DNA from: Microbacteriaceae bacterium 3FA27C10
GTDB lineage: Bacteria > Actinomycetota > Actinomycetes > Actinomycetales > Microbacteriaceae
Length of the DNA stretch: 64,000 nt
Direction: 5' to 3'
Assembly: GCA_005502775.1 (NCBI GenBank)
Contig: SCNI01000011.1
Coordinates: 35,393 to 99,392 of the forward strand
Within the stretch, counting starts at the first letter, position 1. Every line of letters starts with the position of its first letter. Position numbers and translations under genes: made by a program. The notes under the pieces are model-generated. The model did not search any database, was not told where the DNA came from, and saw only the letters and a program-made list of their open reading frames with translations. Below are positions 9,323 through 18,489 of the stretch, piece after piece.

Positions 9323-10699
9323 TCAGCCGACCGTACCCCAGGCATCCGGCCCCTCGCTGCCCGCGGGGTACTCCTCGAGCGGCACCTCGTCGGCCTGCCA
9401 GGCCGCGATGACCGGGGCCAGGATGCGCCAGCCCTCCACGGCGGAGTCGCCGCGCACGCTCAGGGTCGGGTCGCCGTCGAGGATGCCCGCGAGCACTTCT
9501 CGATAGGCCAGGAGCTGGCCGTCGCCGAAGGTGGCGTCGAGGCTCACCCGCTCGAGTTCGTAGGGGTCGCCGGGGCCGTTGATGTCCAGCTCGAGCGACA
9601 TCGCGTCGGGCGCCAGGAAGATGCGGAGCACCGTGGGCGTATTCGCGCCGGTGAGGCCGACGGGCAGCTGGGGCGAGGGCTTGAAGGTCACCACGATCTC
9701 GCGGCGCCGCTGGCCGAGCGCCTTTCCGGAGCGGAGCAGGAACGGCACCCCCTTCCAGCGCCAGGTGTTGATCTCGAGCACGACCTCGGCGAGGGTCTCG
9801 GTCTCGCGCGCCGGGTCGACGCCCTGCTCGTCGGCGTAGCTCGGCAGCTCGCGGCCGTCGATCGTGCCCGCGGTGTAGCGTGCCCGCCGGCTCGAGGCCT
9901 TCGGGTCGTCGTCGTAGAGATGGGTCGCCCGCAGCACGATCTCCTTCGCGTCGCGCAGATCGGCCTGTCCGAGGGTCGAGGGCGGCTCCATCGCGAGCAC
10001 GGCCATCACCTGCAGCAGGTGGCTCTGGATCATGTCGACGAGCGCACCGGCCTTGTCGTAGTAGCCGGCGCGTCCTTCCAGACCCAGCTCCTCGTCGTAG
10101 ATCACGTCGATCGAGGCAATGTGGGAGGCGTTCCACACCGGCTCGAAGATGCGGTTGGCGAAGCGCAGGCCGAGGATGTTGAACACCGTCGAGCGGCCGA
10201 GGAAGTGATCGACACGGTGGATCTGGTTCTCGGGCACGAGCTTCGCGAGCTCGGCGTTGAGCTTCTCGGCGCTCGGCACGTCCATACCGAACGGCTTCTC
10301 GAGAGCGAGGGTGATTCCGGCCGGGAAGGGCACGCTCTGCAGCGTCACGACCACCTCGGCGGCCACCGCGGGCGGCAGAGCGAAGTAGATCGCGGGGGTT
10401 CCGGATGCCAGGCCCAGCACCTTCTCGAGCTCGGCCGGGTCGGTGACGTCGGCGTTCACGTAGCGGGTCGACGCCAGCAGCGCGTCGACCGCGGGGCCGG
10501 ATGCCTGGCACTCGCCGAACGACTTCGTCACGAGCGCCCGCCACTGCTCGTCGGTCCAGTCGAGGCCACCGACCCCGATGAGTTCGAGGGTGCGCTCGGG
10601 CTGCGCGGTGAGCAGCTGCCCGAGACCGGGGAGGAGGAGGCGGGCGGTGAGATCTCCGCTCGCGCCGAAGATGAGGAGCGTGTCGACCCGTTGCGTCAT
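9323..10699 (-). CDS. zwf: glucose-6-phosphate 1-dehydrogenase
   Basis: 458 residues from ATG 10,699 (MTQRVDTLLIFGASGDLT). The open frame continues upstream, but that part is shadow. The enzyme performs NADP-dependent oxidation of glucose-6-phosphate, the entry to the pentose phosphate pathway. Visible are the dinucleotide-binding GASGDLTARLLLP, ALEKPFG, and the substrate motif HRVDHFLGRS in place of the usual RIDHYLGKE, so the phosphate-contacting Lys is Arg here. C-terminal features LPSYADEQGVDP and GWRILAPVI are typical. It stands alone rather than in a zwf-opcA-pgl operon, so it could be a second, divergent copy. A 17-bp dyad at 10,940-10,956 lies about 240 nt upstream. Confidence 0.88.
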   Translation of the reverse strand: MTQRVDTLLIFGASGDLTARLLLPGLGQLLTAQPERTLELIGVGGLDWTDEQWRALVTKSFGECQASGPAVDALLASTRYVNADVTDPAELEKVLGLASGTPAIYFALPPAVAAEVVVTLQSVPFPAGITLALEKPFGMDVPSAEKLNAELAKLVPENQIHRVDHFLGRSTVFNILGLRFANRIFEPVWNASHIASIDVIYDEELGLEGRAGYYDKAGALVDMIQSHLLQVMAVLAMEPPSTLGQADLRDAKEIVLRATHLYDDDPKASSRRARYTAGTIDGRELPSYADEQGVDPARETETLAEVVLEINTWRWKGVPFLLRSGKALGQRRREIVVTFKPSPQLPVGLTGANTPTVLRIFLAPDAMSLELDINGPGDPYELERVSLDATFGDGQLLAYREVLAGILDGDPTLSVRGDSAVEGWRILAPVIAAWQADEVPLEEYPAGSEGPDAWGTVG

Positions 10700-10811
10700 A
10701 GCAGTCACAGTAGCCCAGCAGGCAAGACCGCCGGGTGAACACGCGGACGGGCCGGCGGGCCGGCTCGGAGCACGAGCAGAGGCGACCACCCGAAGGCCGC
10801 CCCTGCTCGCT

Positions 10812-10891
10812 GATCATCACTCCGGGAGCCGGCAGGAGGAACTGACGAGTGAACCAACCGAACGCGACGAACTCCCGGAACCGTGATGATC
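10812..10891. repeat. 80-bp element with imperfect 17-bp terminal inverted repeats
   Basis: The left arm GATCATCAC-TCCGGGAG (10,812-10,828) is the reverse complement of CTCCCGGA-acc-GTGATGATC (10,872-10,891), with a 3-nt insertion in the right arm. It lies in the zwf upstream region between zwf and the LuxR-type gene. It could be a small mobile remnant or a regulatory cruciform; no target-site duplication is evident. Confidence 0.5.
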
Positions 10892-10939
10892 TGGCACAAG
10901 GCCGATGTCATTCTCCGCGCCCCGCACCGCCCACCGTGA

Positions 10940-10956
10940 TGAGTAGTTGCTACTCA
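10940..10956. promoter_or_regulatory. 17-bp dyad TGAGTA-N5-TACTCA (copy 1)
   Basis: Perfect inverted repeat TGAGTA gttgc TACTCA overlapping the stop codon of the LuxR-type regulator and lying upstream of zwf. The same 17-bp architecture recurs at 13,698-13,714 on the other side of the regulator gene. It is the expected shape of an HTH-dimer operator. The inference that it is the regulator's own binding site is untested. Confidence 0.6.
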
Positions 10957-13601
10957 GCGACGCGCAGCTCGGTGAGCTCCGCCATCAGCTCGCGCCGGCC
11001 GGTGATGCCGAGCTTCTTGTAGATGCGGGCCAGGTGATTGTCGACGGTGCGCACCGAGATGCCGTACTCCGCAGCCAGCTCCGCGCTCGTGCGGTGCGCC
11101 GCTGCGCCCGAGGCGAGCTGCCACTCGCGGTCGGTGAGCGGCATCACCCGCGGGTGCGACGAGCCGCGCCGGTGCGACATCGAGACCCCCGTGCGCACCG
11201 TCCACGAGTCGGCCAGCCGGTGCGCGTGCGAGGCTCGAACCAGATCGGTGCCGGAGTGCTCCGCCACCCAGCGCGCGGCGTCGATCGCGGGGCCGAGCAG
11301 CCCGGCCTCGGCGAGCTGCTTCGCGATCGGCAGCACGTCCTGCCTGGCAACGATCGCGCGGGCGTGCGACTCGCACAGCGGGAAGGCGTGCCCGGCCGCC
11401 ATCAGATGGGGAAGCATCACCGCGGCTCCGACCGTGGGGTCGATGCGCACCGCCTCGTAGGCCGTGAGAGCCGCGAGGTAGAGGTGGCCGTTCTCGACGG
11501 CGCGGTGCAGCGCCGGCCCGAGACTCCGGATGGCGAAGCCCGGCCGGCCGGCCGAGGCCGACACCCACGCCCGGGCGAGGGCCGCGTAGAGCTCGACCTT
11601 GGGATCGACCGTCTCGGCCGGGGTCACCTGGTCGAGCCAGCTGCGCGCGATGGCGAAACGGCCGGTGCGGGCCGCGATCGCCGCGGAGAGCGCATCCGCC
11701 GAGGGCAGCAAGCCGGCGATGTCGCGCCAGACCAGGTCGCGGCGCCCCTCGGAGATGAGCTTCCAGGCGCGGGCGGGCGAGCCCGTGTGCAGCTCGATCA
11801 TGGCGAGCACGAACTTCCACATGCCGCGGGCGCTCGGGTTCACGTCGTCGGCCCGGCGCAGGTTCTGCCGCGCCTCGGCCCGCGCCTCGGAGAAGCGGCC
11901 GGTGAACGAGAGCACGAGCACCTCCGAGAGCTCGAGCAGGTCGCGCGCGTTCGGCAGCACGTCGAGGAAGCGGTCGCACTCGCCGAGGCCGCGCTCGACG
12001 GCCTGCCCGGCCAGGGCGAGGTTGCCGCCCATGGTGTGGATGGTCGCCGTCATGATGAGCAGGTTCAGGTCGCCCGCCGTGGCGACCGGGCCGAGCACCG
12101 AGAGCTCGCCGACGTCGGCCGGCACCCCGTGGCCGGCCATCAGCCGCCATTTCACCAGGTCGGATTCGAGCTGCGCCCGCAGCACCTCGTCGGCGACCTC
12201 GTCGAGCAGCGGCTCGATCCGCGCCACGGCGAGGTCTGGCCGCAGCATGCGGAACGCGAGGTGGTTGCCCTCGGCCTGCGCGAGCCGGGCGAGGAAGCCC
12301 TCGTCGGGCTTGTCTCCGGCCGCGGCGAGCGCTGCCCAGGCGGCCGCGAAGTGCTCCGAGGCGTCGCCCGCGCGGCCCACCTGGGAGAGCGACTGAGCCT
12401 GCACGTATTCGCCGGCGGCACGCAGCATCGCGTCGTCGTCGCAGGCGCCGACGGCGTGCCGGCCGAGCGCGATCGCCGTGGTGTAGCGGCGGTCGCGCAG
12501 CTCGCCGTGGGCGAGGTCGAGCAGCAGGCGTGGCGCAACGCGCTGGCCGGCGTTCAGCTGCAGCAGCGACCGCCGCACCCGGTGCTCCGGGTAGCCGTCG
12601 AGCATGTCGGCGCCGGCGGCGCAGAAGTTCGACCGCCAGAGCGCGGAGAGCGTGGCGAGCACCACGGGCGAGTAGAGCGGATGCGCGAGGCCCACCCAGA
12701 TGCGGCCGTCCTCCAGGCGGGTGGTGACGAAGCCGGCCTCCTCGGCCTGCTGGGTGCCGCGCTCCGAGACGCCCGAGGTGCCGCCCTGCTCCACCGGCAG
12801 GTCGCCGGCGACGGCGAGCACCGTGATGAGGTCGGCCACGAGCGGGGGCGTGTGCAGCGGATCTCCCGGCAGCGACTCCACCACGGCCTCCGACACGTAG
12901 GGCCAGCTCTCCCGCCAGGCGCCCGCGTCGTCGCAGAGGTCGGTGGCGCCCACGGCGGCGTCGGCCAGGTGCACGAGCGTGCGGGTGCTGCCGGCGGCCA
13001 GGCGCACCATCTCGTCGGCGGCGAGCGGGCCGACGCTCGGGCCGAGCCGGTCGGTGATGACGGCGTGCGCATCCGAGGCGGCGAGTGGCGGCAGCTCGAT
13101 CGTGACGCCGGCGTGGCGCAGCAGGGCGGAGCTGCTGGCGCACGGCTCGCCGCCGATGCCGCGGGCGGCGCGCACCACGAGCATGCCCGCCACCCCGGTG
13201 GCGGCCACCTGCTCGAGCACGCCGAGGCTCGCGGCGTCGAGGAGCTCGACGTCATCGACCACGAGCAGCACCTCGGGGCGGCTGAGCGCGCGATGCAGCC
13301 GCACGATCGCGGGCCCGTCCATCTCGCTGCCGCCGAGCGAGGCGAGGTGAGGCGCCAGCGCCCCGATCGGCAGCTCCGCCAGATCGGCGTTGCCGCGCAC
13401 CCAGACGATCTCCCGACGGTCGGCGAGGGAGGCGGCCAGCGCCTCGGCGAAGGCGGTGCGGCCCACTCCGGGGCGCCCCGACACGAGCACGACCGCCCGG
13501 GGCGAGGTGCGGTCCAGGCACGCGAGTGCCTGCTTGAACTGCTTGTCGCGGCCGTGCAGCCGGCGCCCGCAGGAGATCTTCGGAATGGGTCGGTGGGACA
13601 T
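10950..13601 (-). CDS. large LuxR-family ATPase transcriptional regulator
   Basis: 883 residues with the layout of large ATP-binding LuxR (LAL/MalT-like) regulators. An N-terminal NTPase domain has a Walker A-like GRPGVGRT (residues about 47-54, with Arg at the canonical Lys position) and Walker B VLLVVDDVELLD. A long TPR-like helical middle follows. The C-terminal GerE HTH has LTDREWQLA, SAELAAEYGISVRTVDNHLARIYKKLGI. It probably senses a ligand or partner through the middle part. The gene is monocistronic. Matching 17-bp dyads lie at its stop codon and in its upstream region, suggesting autoregulation. Its regulon is unknown. Confidence 0.88.
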   Translation of the reverse strand: MSHRPIPKISCGRRLHGRDKQFKQALACLDRTSPRAVVLVSGRPGVGRTAFAEALAASLADRREIVWVRGNADLAELPIGALAPHLASLGGSEMDGPAIVRLHRALSRPEVLLVVDDVELLDAASLGVLEQVAATGVAGMLVVRAARGIGGEPCASSSALLRHAGVTIELPPLAASDAHAVITDRLGPSVGPLAADEMVRLAAGSTRTLVHLADAAVGATDLCDDAGAWRESWPYVSEAVVESLPGDPLHTPPLVADLITVLAVAGDLPVEQGGTSGVSERGTQQAEEAGFVTTRLEDGRIWVGLAHPLYSPVVLATLSALWRSNFCAAGADMLDGYPEHRVRRSLLQLNAGQRVAPRLLLDLAHGELRDRRYTTAIALGRHAVGACDDDAMLRAAGEYVQAQSLSQVGRAGDASEHFAAAWAALAAAGDKPDEGFLARLAQAEGNHLAFRMLRPDLAVARIEPLLDEVADEVLRAQLESDLVKWRLMAGHGVPADVGELSVLGPVATAGDLNLLIMTATIHTMGGNLALAGQAVERGLGECDRFLDVLPNARDLLELSEVLVLSFTGRFSEARAEARQNLRRADDVNPSARGMWKFVLAMIELHTGSPARAWKLISEGRRDLVWRDIAGLLPSADALSAAIAARTGRFAIARSWLDQVTPAETVDPKVELYAALARAWVSASAGRPGFAIRSLGPALHRAVENGHLYLAALTAYEAVRIDPTVGAAVMLPHLMAAGHAFPLCESHARAIVARQDVLPIAKQLAEAGLLGPAIDAARWVAEHSGTDLVRASHAHRLADSWTVRTGVSMSHRRGSSHPRVMPLTDREWQLASGAAAHRTSAELAAEYGISVRTVDNHLARIYKKLGITGRRELMAELTELRVAE

Positions 13602-13697
13602 GGGATGAGTTCTTTCTCTTCACGTCGCGACCGGGTTCGTCGCGACCCATCGGGCAGAGGAGCCCGGGGGTCGGGGCGTCGGGTCGACACGTGCTCC

Positions 13698-13714
13698 TGA
13701 GTAGGTTTTACTCA
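13698..13714. promoter_or_regulatory. 17-bp dyad TGAGTA-N5-TACTCA (copy 2)
   Basis: TGAGTA ggttt TACTCA, about 97 nt upstream of the LuxR-type regulator start. The arms are identical to the copy at 10,940-10,956; only the 5-nt centre differs. It lies in the 205-nt gap between the regulator and the amine oxidase stop codon and is a plausible autoregulatory operator. Confidence 0.6.
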
Positions 13715-13806
13715 CGAATCGCACCGCGATGCTGCTCCCACCATCGGAATACGTAGTGCATCGAAGATGGGTACGTAGTCCCGACCCCTCCACGGGGTCG
13801 CCAGGG

Positions 13807-14982
13807 TCAGGAGCGCGAAGGTTCGGGTGTCCGGCGCTCGGCCCGCAACGAGAACTGCGCCGGGGCCCGCACGCCTTCCGTGAGGTCGGCGAGGTAGCGG
13901 CCGACGACCGGGGTGAACTTGAACCCGTGCCCGGAGAAGCCCGCACCGACGGCCACGGGGCCGACTCGATCGATCACGAAGTTGCCGTCGCGGGTGGTGG
14001 TGTAGGTGCAGCTGATCTCGGTGAACGCGTCGGGGTCGGCGCCCGGCAGCCACTCCCGCACGTAGCGGCGGAGGGCCGCAAGCTGCCGCGGCTCGCTCGT
14101 GAACGTGCGCGCATCCGGATCAGTGATGGGCCCGCTGCCGTGCCAGCCGGCCTTGATCCCCTCGCCCGGGGTCTGCATGCCGTAGACCGGTGAGCGCCAA
14201 TACCCGTAGGAGGCGTCGTCGGGACGCGGAGCGTGGTTGAACCCGGGCCAGATCGACGCGCCGCCGTCGCGCTCGGCGAAGTGCGCGGGCTGCTCCTGGG
14301 TGACGGTGAGGTGCGGCAGGACGAGGGGTCGCCCGAGCAGCCGGGTGGTCCAGGCACCGAGGGTCACGACCAGCCGGCGGCTCTCGTAGGCCTCGGGCTC
14401 GCCGAGCGGCTCGCCCCGCGCATCCGTGCGCTGCACCTCGATGCGCGCCAGCTCGTCGCCGAGGATGCGGATGCTCGTCACCCGCGCGAGATGGTGGACG
14501 TCGGCCCCCTGCGCACGGGCCGCGTTCTGGAAGGCGGCGACGGCGGCATCCGCGTCGAGGCGCCCGGCCTGCGGGGTGTGCAGCACGCGCCCGTCGAAGC
14601 GGATGCCCGGCCACCGTCGGCCGGCCTCCACTGCATCGAGGACCTCGGCCTCGAAGCCGAACCCCGGAAGGGATCGCGCGACGCGGTCGAACTCCGGCAG
14701 GTGCCCGTGGTTCACGATGCCGACCTGCTCGAGCAGCCGTGTGCCGGTCTCCGCCTCGAGCTCGCGCCAGGCCGGGAGCGCCTCGGCGAGCATCCGCAGG
14801 TAGACCGGATCGGGGTAGGAGAGGTTGAAGTTGCGTGAGGCACCGTGCGACGCGCCCTGGCGGTGCCCGGGGGTGAAGCGCTCGAAGAGCGCCACCTCGA
14901 TCCCGCGGCGCGCGAGCTCGTAGGCGGCGGCAGACCCCATGGCTCCGCCGCCGACCACGATGGTGTCGAGGTACTGCGTCAT
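13807..14982 (-). CDS. FAD-dependent amine oxidase (sarcosine oxidase / N-methyltryptophan oxidase type)
   Basis: 391 residues of the DAO/MSOX family. The N-terminal ADP-binding fold DTIVVGGGAMGSAAAYELARRG is followed by ERFTPGHRQGASHG-SRNFN, characteristic of monomeric sarcosine oxidases. Near the C-terminus, ISCTYTTTRDGNFVID contains the cysteine that carries covalent FAD in MSOX/MTOX enzymes, and GAGFSGHGFKFTPVVG is intact. It oxidises N-methyl or secondary amines to imine plus H2O2; the exact substrate is unknown. It follows the FAD/NAD(P)-binding protein by 2 nt, so the two are co-transcribed. Confidence 0.87.
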   Translation of the reverse strand: MTQYLDTIVVGGGAMGSAAAYELARRGIEVALFERFTPGHRQGASHGASRNFNLSYPDPVYLRMLAEALPAWRELEAETGTRLLEQVGIVNHGHLPEFDRVARSLPGFGFEAEVLDAVEAGRRWPGIRFDGRVLHTPQAGRLDADAAVAAFQNAARAQGADVHHLARVTSIRILGDELARIEVQRTDARGEPLGEPEAYESRRLVVTLGAWTTRLLGRPLVLPHLTVTQEQPAHFAERDGGASIWPGFNHAPRPDDASYGYWRSPVYGMQTPGEGIKAGWHGSGPITDPDARTFTSEPRQLAALRRYVREWLPGADPDAFTEISCTYTTTRDGNFVIDRVGPVAVGAGFSGHGFKFTPVVGRYLADLTEGVRAPAQFSLRAERRTPEPSRS

Positions 14983-14984
14983 CG

Positions 14985-17156
14985 TCAGCCCTCCCCGGGC
15001 TCGGAGCCGACCAAGGCCGGGTGGGCCGCGAACTCGACAAGTCGGGAATCGCGGATGGCGGCCGGCTCGGCCTGCGAGTCGTGGTCGCCGCGCTCGCTCA
15101 CGAGGCCGGCGAGCCGGCTCAGGAGCGCACGCGCGACCCGGTCGTTCTCACGGAAGGACACGGCATTCGTGCGCGGCCGCGAGAACGCCCCCACGAAGGG
15201 CGAGTTCGTGTAGGGGCCGACGGCGTAGCTGCGCTCGGCGGCGTCGCCGGAGCCCTGCACCACCCGGCGATCCCGCTGCCGCACCGTGAGGCGTCCGGTG
15301 GGAACGGCGTACTCGGCGTCGCGGGCGATCTCCTCGAGGGCTGCCCCCGATTCCACGAGCACCCGGAGCAGGGCGTTGTCGCTGCGGGCGATGCTCGTGT
15401 CGGGCAGCCTCGCGTCGACCAGGGCGGCGGCCGTGACGACCTCGCCGTGGTTCGCGCTGCGGGCGCGGAAGCATCCGTTCTGCGGATCGGTCTCGACCGT
15501 CATCTCACCGCCGAGGAAGCGCACCACACCGGCCTCGGAGAGCGCGAGCAGCTCCTCGAGCCGGTGCGCGGGCGGCCCGCTCGCGATGAAGCTGAAGTAG
15601 CCGAGCCACCAGCCGTGGATGTCCTCGACGCGCGAGCGTGCCGTCCACTTGGGCGAGGCCACGAGGTCGGCGAAGGCGAAGAGGGCGTTCAGCAGGGCGA
15701 CGAACAGCCCCAGGGTGGCGCTGTGCTCGGGGAGGGTGCGGAGCTCGAGGTCGCGTTCGATGTACTCGCGCACCGCGGACTGGAGGGCGTCGACGCCGTC
15801 GAACACGGCACCGGCGAGAGGGCGGTCCAGCTCCGGCAGGAAGAGGCGGTCGATCTCGTGCGTGACGGACTCCTCGATCAGCCCCGTGAGCACCGCCGCA
15901 TCGGCGAGCACCCTCGCCCGCTCGCCGTCGGAGAGCTCGGGCAGGGCGTGGCCCCGCGTCGCCCGGTGCGGGCCGGGGGCCACGGACCGGTTGGAGGCGG
16001 GACCGGCGTGCGCGAGGATGGCCGCTCGGGGGTCGAGGCGCTCGAAGCGGGCGGCGAACTCCTCCCAGCCGAGCGAGACCCGCTCGGGGTGGCCCGTGAA
16101 CAGCTCGCGGTAGTAGCCCCAGAGCATCTCCTGGGCGATCAGCGGCCACACGTCGGCGGCGAAGTCGAGCGAGTCGAGCTCGTCCTCGAGCCGTGCGGCG
16201 ACGGCGGGCGTGAAGAAACGGGGCGCTGGCGGCGCACCGGCAAGGGAGGAGCCGATCTTCGAGTGGTAAGGCACTCCGCGGCGCGACCCCACGACGATCC
16301 GCGGCTCCGCGCCCGACGGACGGTACCGCAACCGGCCGCCCTCGCGTTCGAAGCTCCCGCCCCGGCCTTCAGTGAGCAGCACCACGAGATCGACCGCTGC
16401 GAGTCCGAAGCCACGCACGAGCACCTGCTGGCCCGGCGCGAGAGCGCGGGTGTCGGCATCGGCCGTGAAGGCGGGCGGCAGATAGTAGAGCTCGTGCCGG
16501 CTCGCGAAGTCGATCAGCCGGGCGTGCTCGGGCTCGGGGTCGGCGCCGGTGTGGCCGAGGGAGTAGAGCACGAGGTCGACTCTCAGCTGCTCCCCCGAGT
16601 CGAGCTCGACCAGCTGACTGCCGTCGGGCGCCGTGATCACGGCATCCGCCGAGGCCCGGTGCTCGTGCACCTCGACGCGGTCGCCGAGCAGCTCGAGGGC
16701 GTGCTCGTGGAACCAGCGGAGGTAGAGACTCTGCAGGCGGCGGGTGGGGAAGCTCGAGGGCTGCAGGTGCTCGAGCTCGGCGCGCAGGCGCTCGTCGAAC
16801 TTTTCCGCCGGGATCTCGATGCGCCCGGCGCGCACCTCGGCCGCCCAGTCGACGAGCGAGGGGCCGGGCAGCACCGGGCCGTCGATGACCGAGCTCTCGT
16901 CGGTGAACATCGTCACGTCGGCGGCCATCGAGTTGAGCTTCAGCAGCGGCGACTGCTCGTAGCGCCAGATGCGCCCCGGGCCGGCCGGATGCGGGTCGAT
17001 GAGGTGCACGGCGAGTGGCTGCCCGCTCGGCCACAGCTCCTGCAGGTTGGCCGCGATCCGCTCGAGCACGCCCACTCCCCGGGGACCGGCGCCGACGACC
17101 GCGATGGAGGGAGTGGGTGGGGCAGGGGCGAGCGAGGGCGAGAGTGCGTCGGGCAT
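14985..17156 (-). CDS. FAD/NAD(P)-binding protein (NAD_binding_9 type)
   Basis: 723 residues. A Rossmann GxGxxG motif is near the N-terminus (SIAVVGAGPRGVGVLERI), followed by IDPHPAGPGRIWRYEQSPLLKLNSMAADVTMFTD, a pattern seen in large uncharacterised actinobacterial FAD/NAD(P)-binding proteins. A second nucleotide-binding segment is QQVLVRGFGLAAVDLVVLLTEGRGG. The reaction is unknown. It is divergent from an LLM monooxygenase operon and upstream of the amine oxidase. In this position it may handle a heterocyclic amine or organosulfur intermediate (inference). Confidence 0.8.
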   Translation of the reverse strand: MPDALSPSLAPAPPTPSIAVVGAGPRGVGVLERIAANLQELWPSGQPLAVHLIDPHPAGPGRIWRYEQSPLLKLNSMAADVTMFTDESSVIDGPVLPGPSLVDWAAEVRAGRIEIPAEKFDERLRAELEHLQPSSFPTRRLQSLYLRWFHEHALELLGDRVEVHEHRASADAVITAPDGSQLVELDSGEQLRVDLVLYSLGHTGADPEPEHARLIDFASRHELYYLPPAFTADADTRALAPGQQVLVRGFGLAAVDLVVLLTEGRGGSFEREGGRLRYRPSGAEPRIVVGSRRGVPYHSKIGSSLAGAPPAPRFFTPAVAARLEDELDSLDFAADVWPLIAQEMLWGYYRELFTGHPERVSLGWEEFAARFERLDPRAAILAHAGPASNRSVAPGPHRATRGHALPELSDGERARVLADAAVLTGLIEESVTHEIDRLFLPELDRPLAGAVFDGVDALQSAVREYIERDLELRTLPEHSATLGLFVALLNALFAFADLVASPKWTARSRVEDIHGWWLGYFSFIASGPPAHRLEELLALSEAGVVRFLGGEMTVETDPQNGCFRARSANHGEVVTAAALVDARLPDTSIARSDNALLRVLVESGAALEEIARDAEYAVPTGRLTVRQRDRRVVQGSGDAAERSYAVGPYTNSPFVGAFSRPRTNAVSFRENDRVARALLSRLAGLVSERGDHDSQAEPAAIRDSRLVEFAAHPALVGSEPGEG

Positions 17157-17337
17157 CCCACAACTGTCGTCACTGCTTCCACCCGGCGTGGGCTATGTGA
17201 CAGAGCGTGACGCGCATGACGAATTGTGAACCTCCGCCGTTGGCGCCGAGGCGGACGCCGACCTAGCGTCGGGCAATCGATCCCGCCGGAGACCCCTCGG
17301 CCCGCCGGCGGTCGCCACCCATGGAAAGGAGCGCACC

Positions 17338-18489
17338 GTGCCCATCGAATTCCTCGGCATCGCCGCGACCAACGACGGAAGCGAGACGCGCGCACGCAGC
17401 GGCCCGAGTTTCGACAAGGACTACACGCTGCGGCTCGCCCGGGCCCACGAGGACAACGGCTGGGACCGCATCCTCTTCGCCTACCACTCCGGCTCGCCCG
17501 ACCCGGCGACCGTCGCCGCATTCATCGCCACCGAGCTCGACCGTCTCCAGCTCCTGCTCGCCCACCGCCCCAACGTGTCGGCGCCCACCCATGCCGCCAA
17601 GGTGGTCGCGACCCTCGACCAGCTGAGCGCGGGCCGGGCCAACGTGCACATCATCACCGGCGGATCCACCGCGGACCAGGCGGCCGAAGGCGACCACCTG
17701 CCCAAGGACGAGCGCTACGAGCGCACGGGCGAGTACATCCGCATCCTCAAGCAGGCCTGGACGAGCCGCGAGCCCTTCGACTTCGAGGGCGCCCACTACC
17801 GGCTCGAGAACTTCGTGAGCGACGTCTGGCCCGTGCAGCAGCCGCGACCGCAGGTGTCGTTCGGCGGGTCCTCCGCCGCGGCCTACGCGATCGGCGCCGC
17901 CGAGAGCGACATCTACGCCCTCTGGGGGGAGCCGCTCGCCGACACCGCCGAGCAGATCGCCACGATCACGGATGCGGCCCTCGCGGCCGGCCGGCCGTCG
18001 CGACCGCGCATCCAGGTGGCCTTCCGCCCCATCCTCGGCGCCACCGAGGAGCTCGCCTGGGCGAAGGCGGAGCGCATCCTCGGCCGGATCGAAGGGCGCA
18101 CGCAGGCGCTCTCCGCTCAGCTCGGCGACCTCCGCTCGCCCGAGAACGCCGGCTCGCAACGGCTGCTGTCGATCGCCGACCGCGGCGACCGCTTCGATCG
18201 GGCGCTCTGGACGAAGGTCTCCGCCGCATCGGGAGGCCGGGGCAACTCCAACGCCCTCGTCGGCACCCCTGAGACCGTCGCCGCCGCACTGCTGGACTAC
18301 ATCGACCTCGGTGTCGACATCATCTCGGCCCGCGGCTACGACTACGTCGACGACACCATCGACTTCGGACGGTACGTCATCCCGCTCGTGCGCGAGGAGG
18401 TCGCCCGCCGCGACGCCGCGGCGGCCGCGGAGAGCGCGGAAGCCACGGGCGTCGCGAGCGAGAAGGAGCCGGGTCGTGTCGCTGCTTGA
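17338..18489 (+). CDS. LLM-class flavin-dependent monooxygenase (SsuD-like)
   Basis: 383 residues from GTG 17,338 with GGAAAGGAG upstream. It has the luciferase-like TIM-barrel pattern: GWDRILFAYHSGSPDPATVAAFIAT, LLLAHRPNVSAPTHAAKVVATLDQLSAGRANVHIITGG, and the insert KDERYERTGEYIRILKQAWTSREPFDFEGAHYRLEN. These match alkanesulfonate-monooxygenase relatives. It presumably uses FMNH2 and O2 to cleave a C-S or C-N compound. It is the first gene of a five-gene operon with GNAT, permease, ATPase and binding-protein genes, linking import with oxidation. Confidence 0.88.
   Translation: MPIEFLGIAATNDGSETRARSGPSFDKDYTLRLARAHEDNGWDRILFAYHSGSPDPATVAAFIATELDRLQLLLAHRPNVSAPTHAAKVVATLDQLSAGRANVHIITGGSTADQAAEGDHLPKDERYERTGEYIRILKQAWTSREPFDFEGAHYRLENFVSDVWPVQQPRPQVSFGGSSAAAYAIGAAESDIYALWGEPLADTAEQIATITDAALAAGRPSRPRIQVAFRPILGATEELAWAKAERILGRIEGRTQALSAQLGDLRSPENAGSQRLLSIADRGDRFDRALWTKVSAASGGRGNSNALVGTPETVAAALLDYIDLGVDIISARGYDYVDDTIDFGRYVIPLVREEVARRDAAAAAESAEATGVASEKEPGRVAA

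Noticed and set aside
10947..13700. 917-codon plus-strand open frame opposite the LuxR-type regulator
   Set aside because: It is Val/Asp/Gly/Arg/His-rich, without family motifs, and exactly mirrors the GC-rich minus-strand gene, which has clear Walker and GerE motifs.
15021..17210. 729-codon plus-strand open frame opposite the FAD/NAD(P)-binding gene
   Set aside because: It has no recognisable motif, and the minus-strand product has a clear Rossmann motif and coupled neighbour.
17207..17266. Short leader-peptide-like ORF (16-20 codons, one Cys) upstream of the SsuD-like operon
   Set aside because: A cysteine attenuator would be attractive here, but there is one Cys only, no good ribosome site and no recognised leader consensus.
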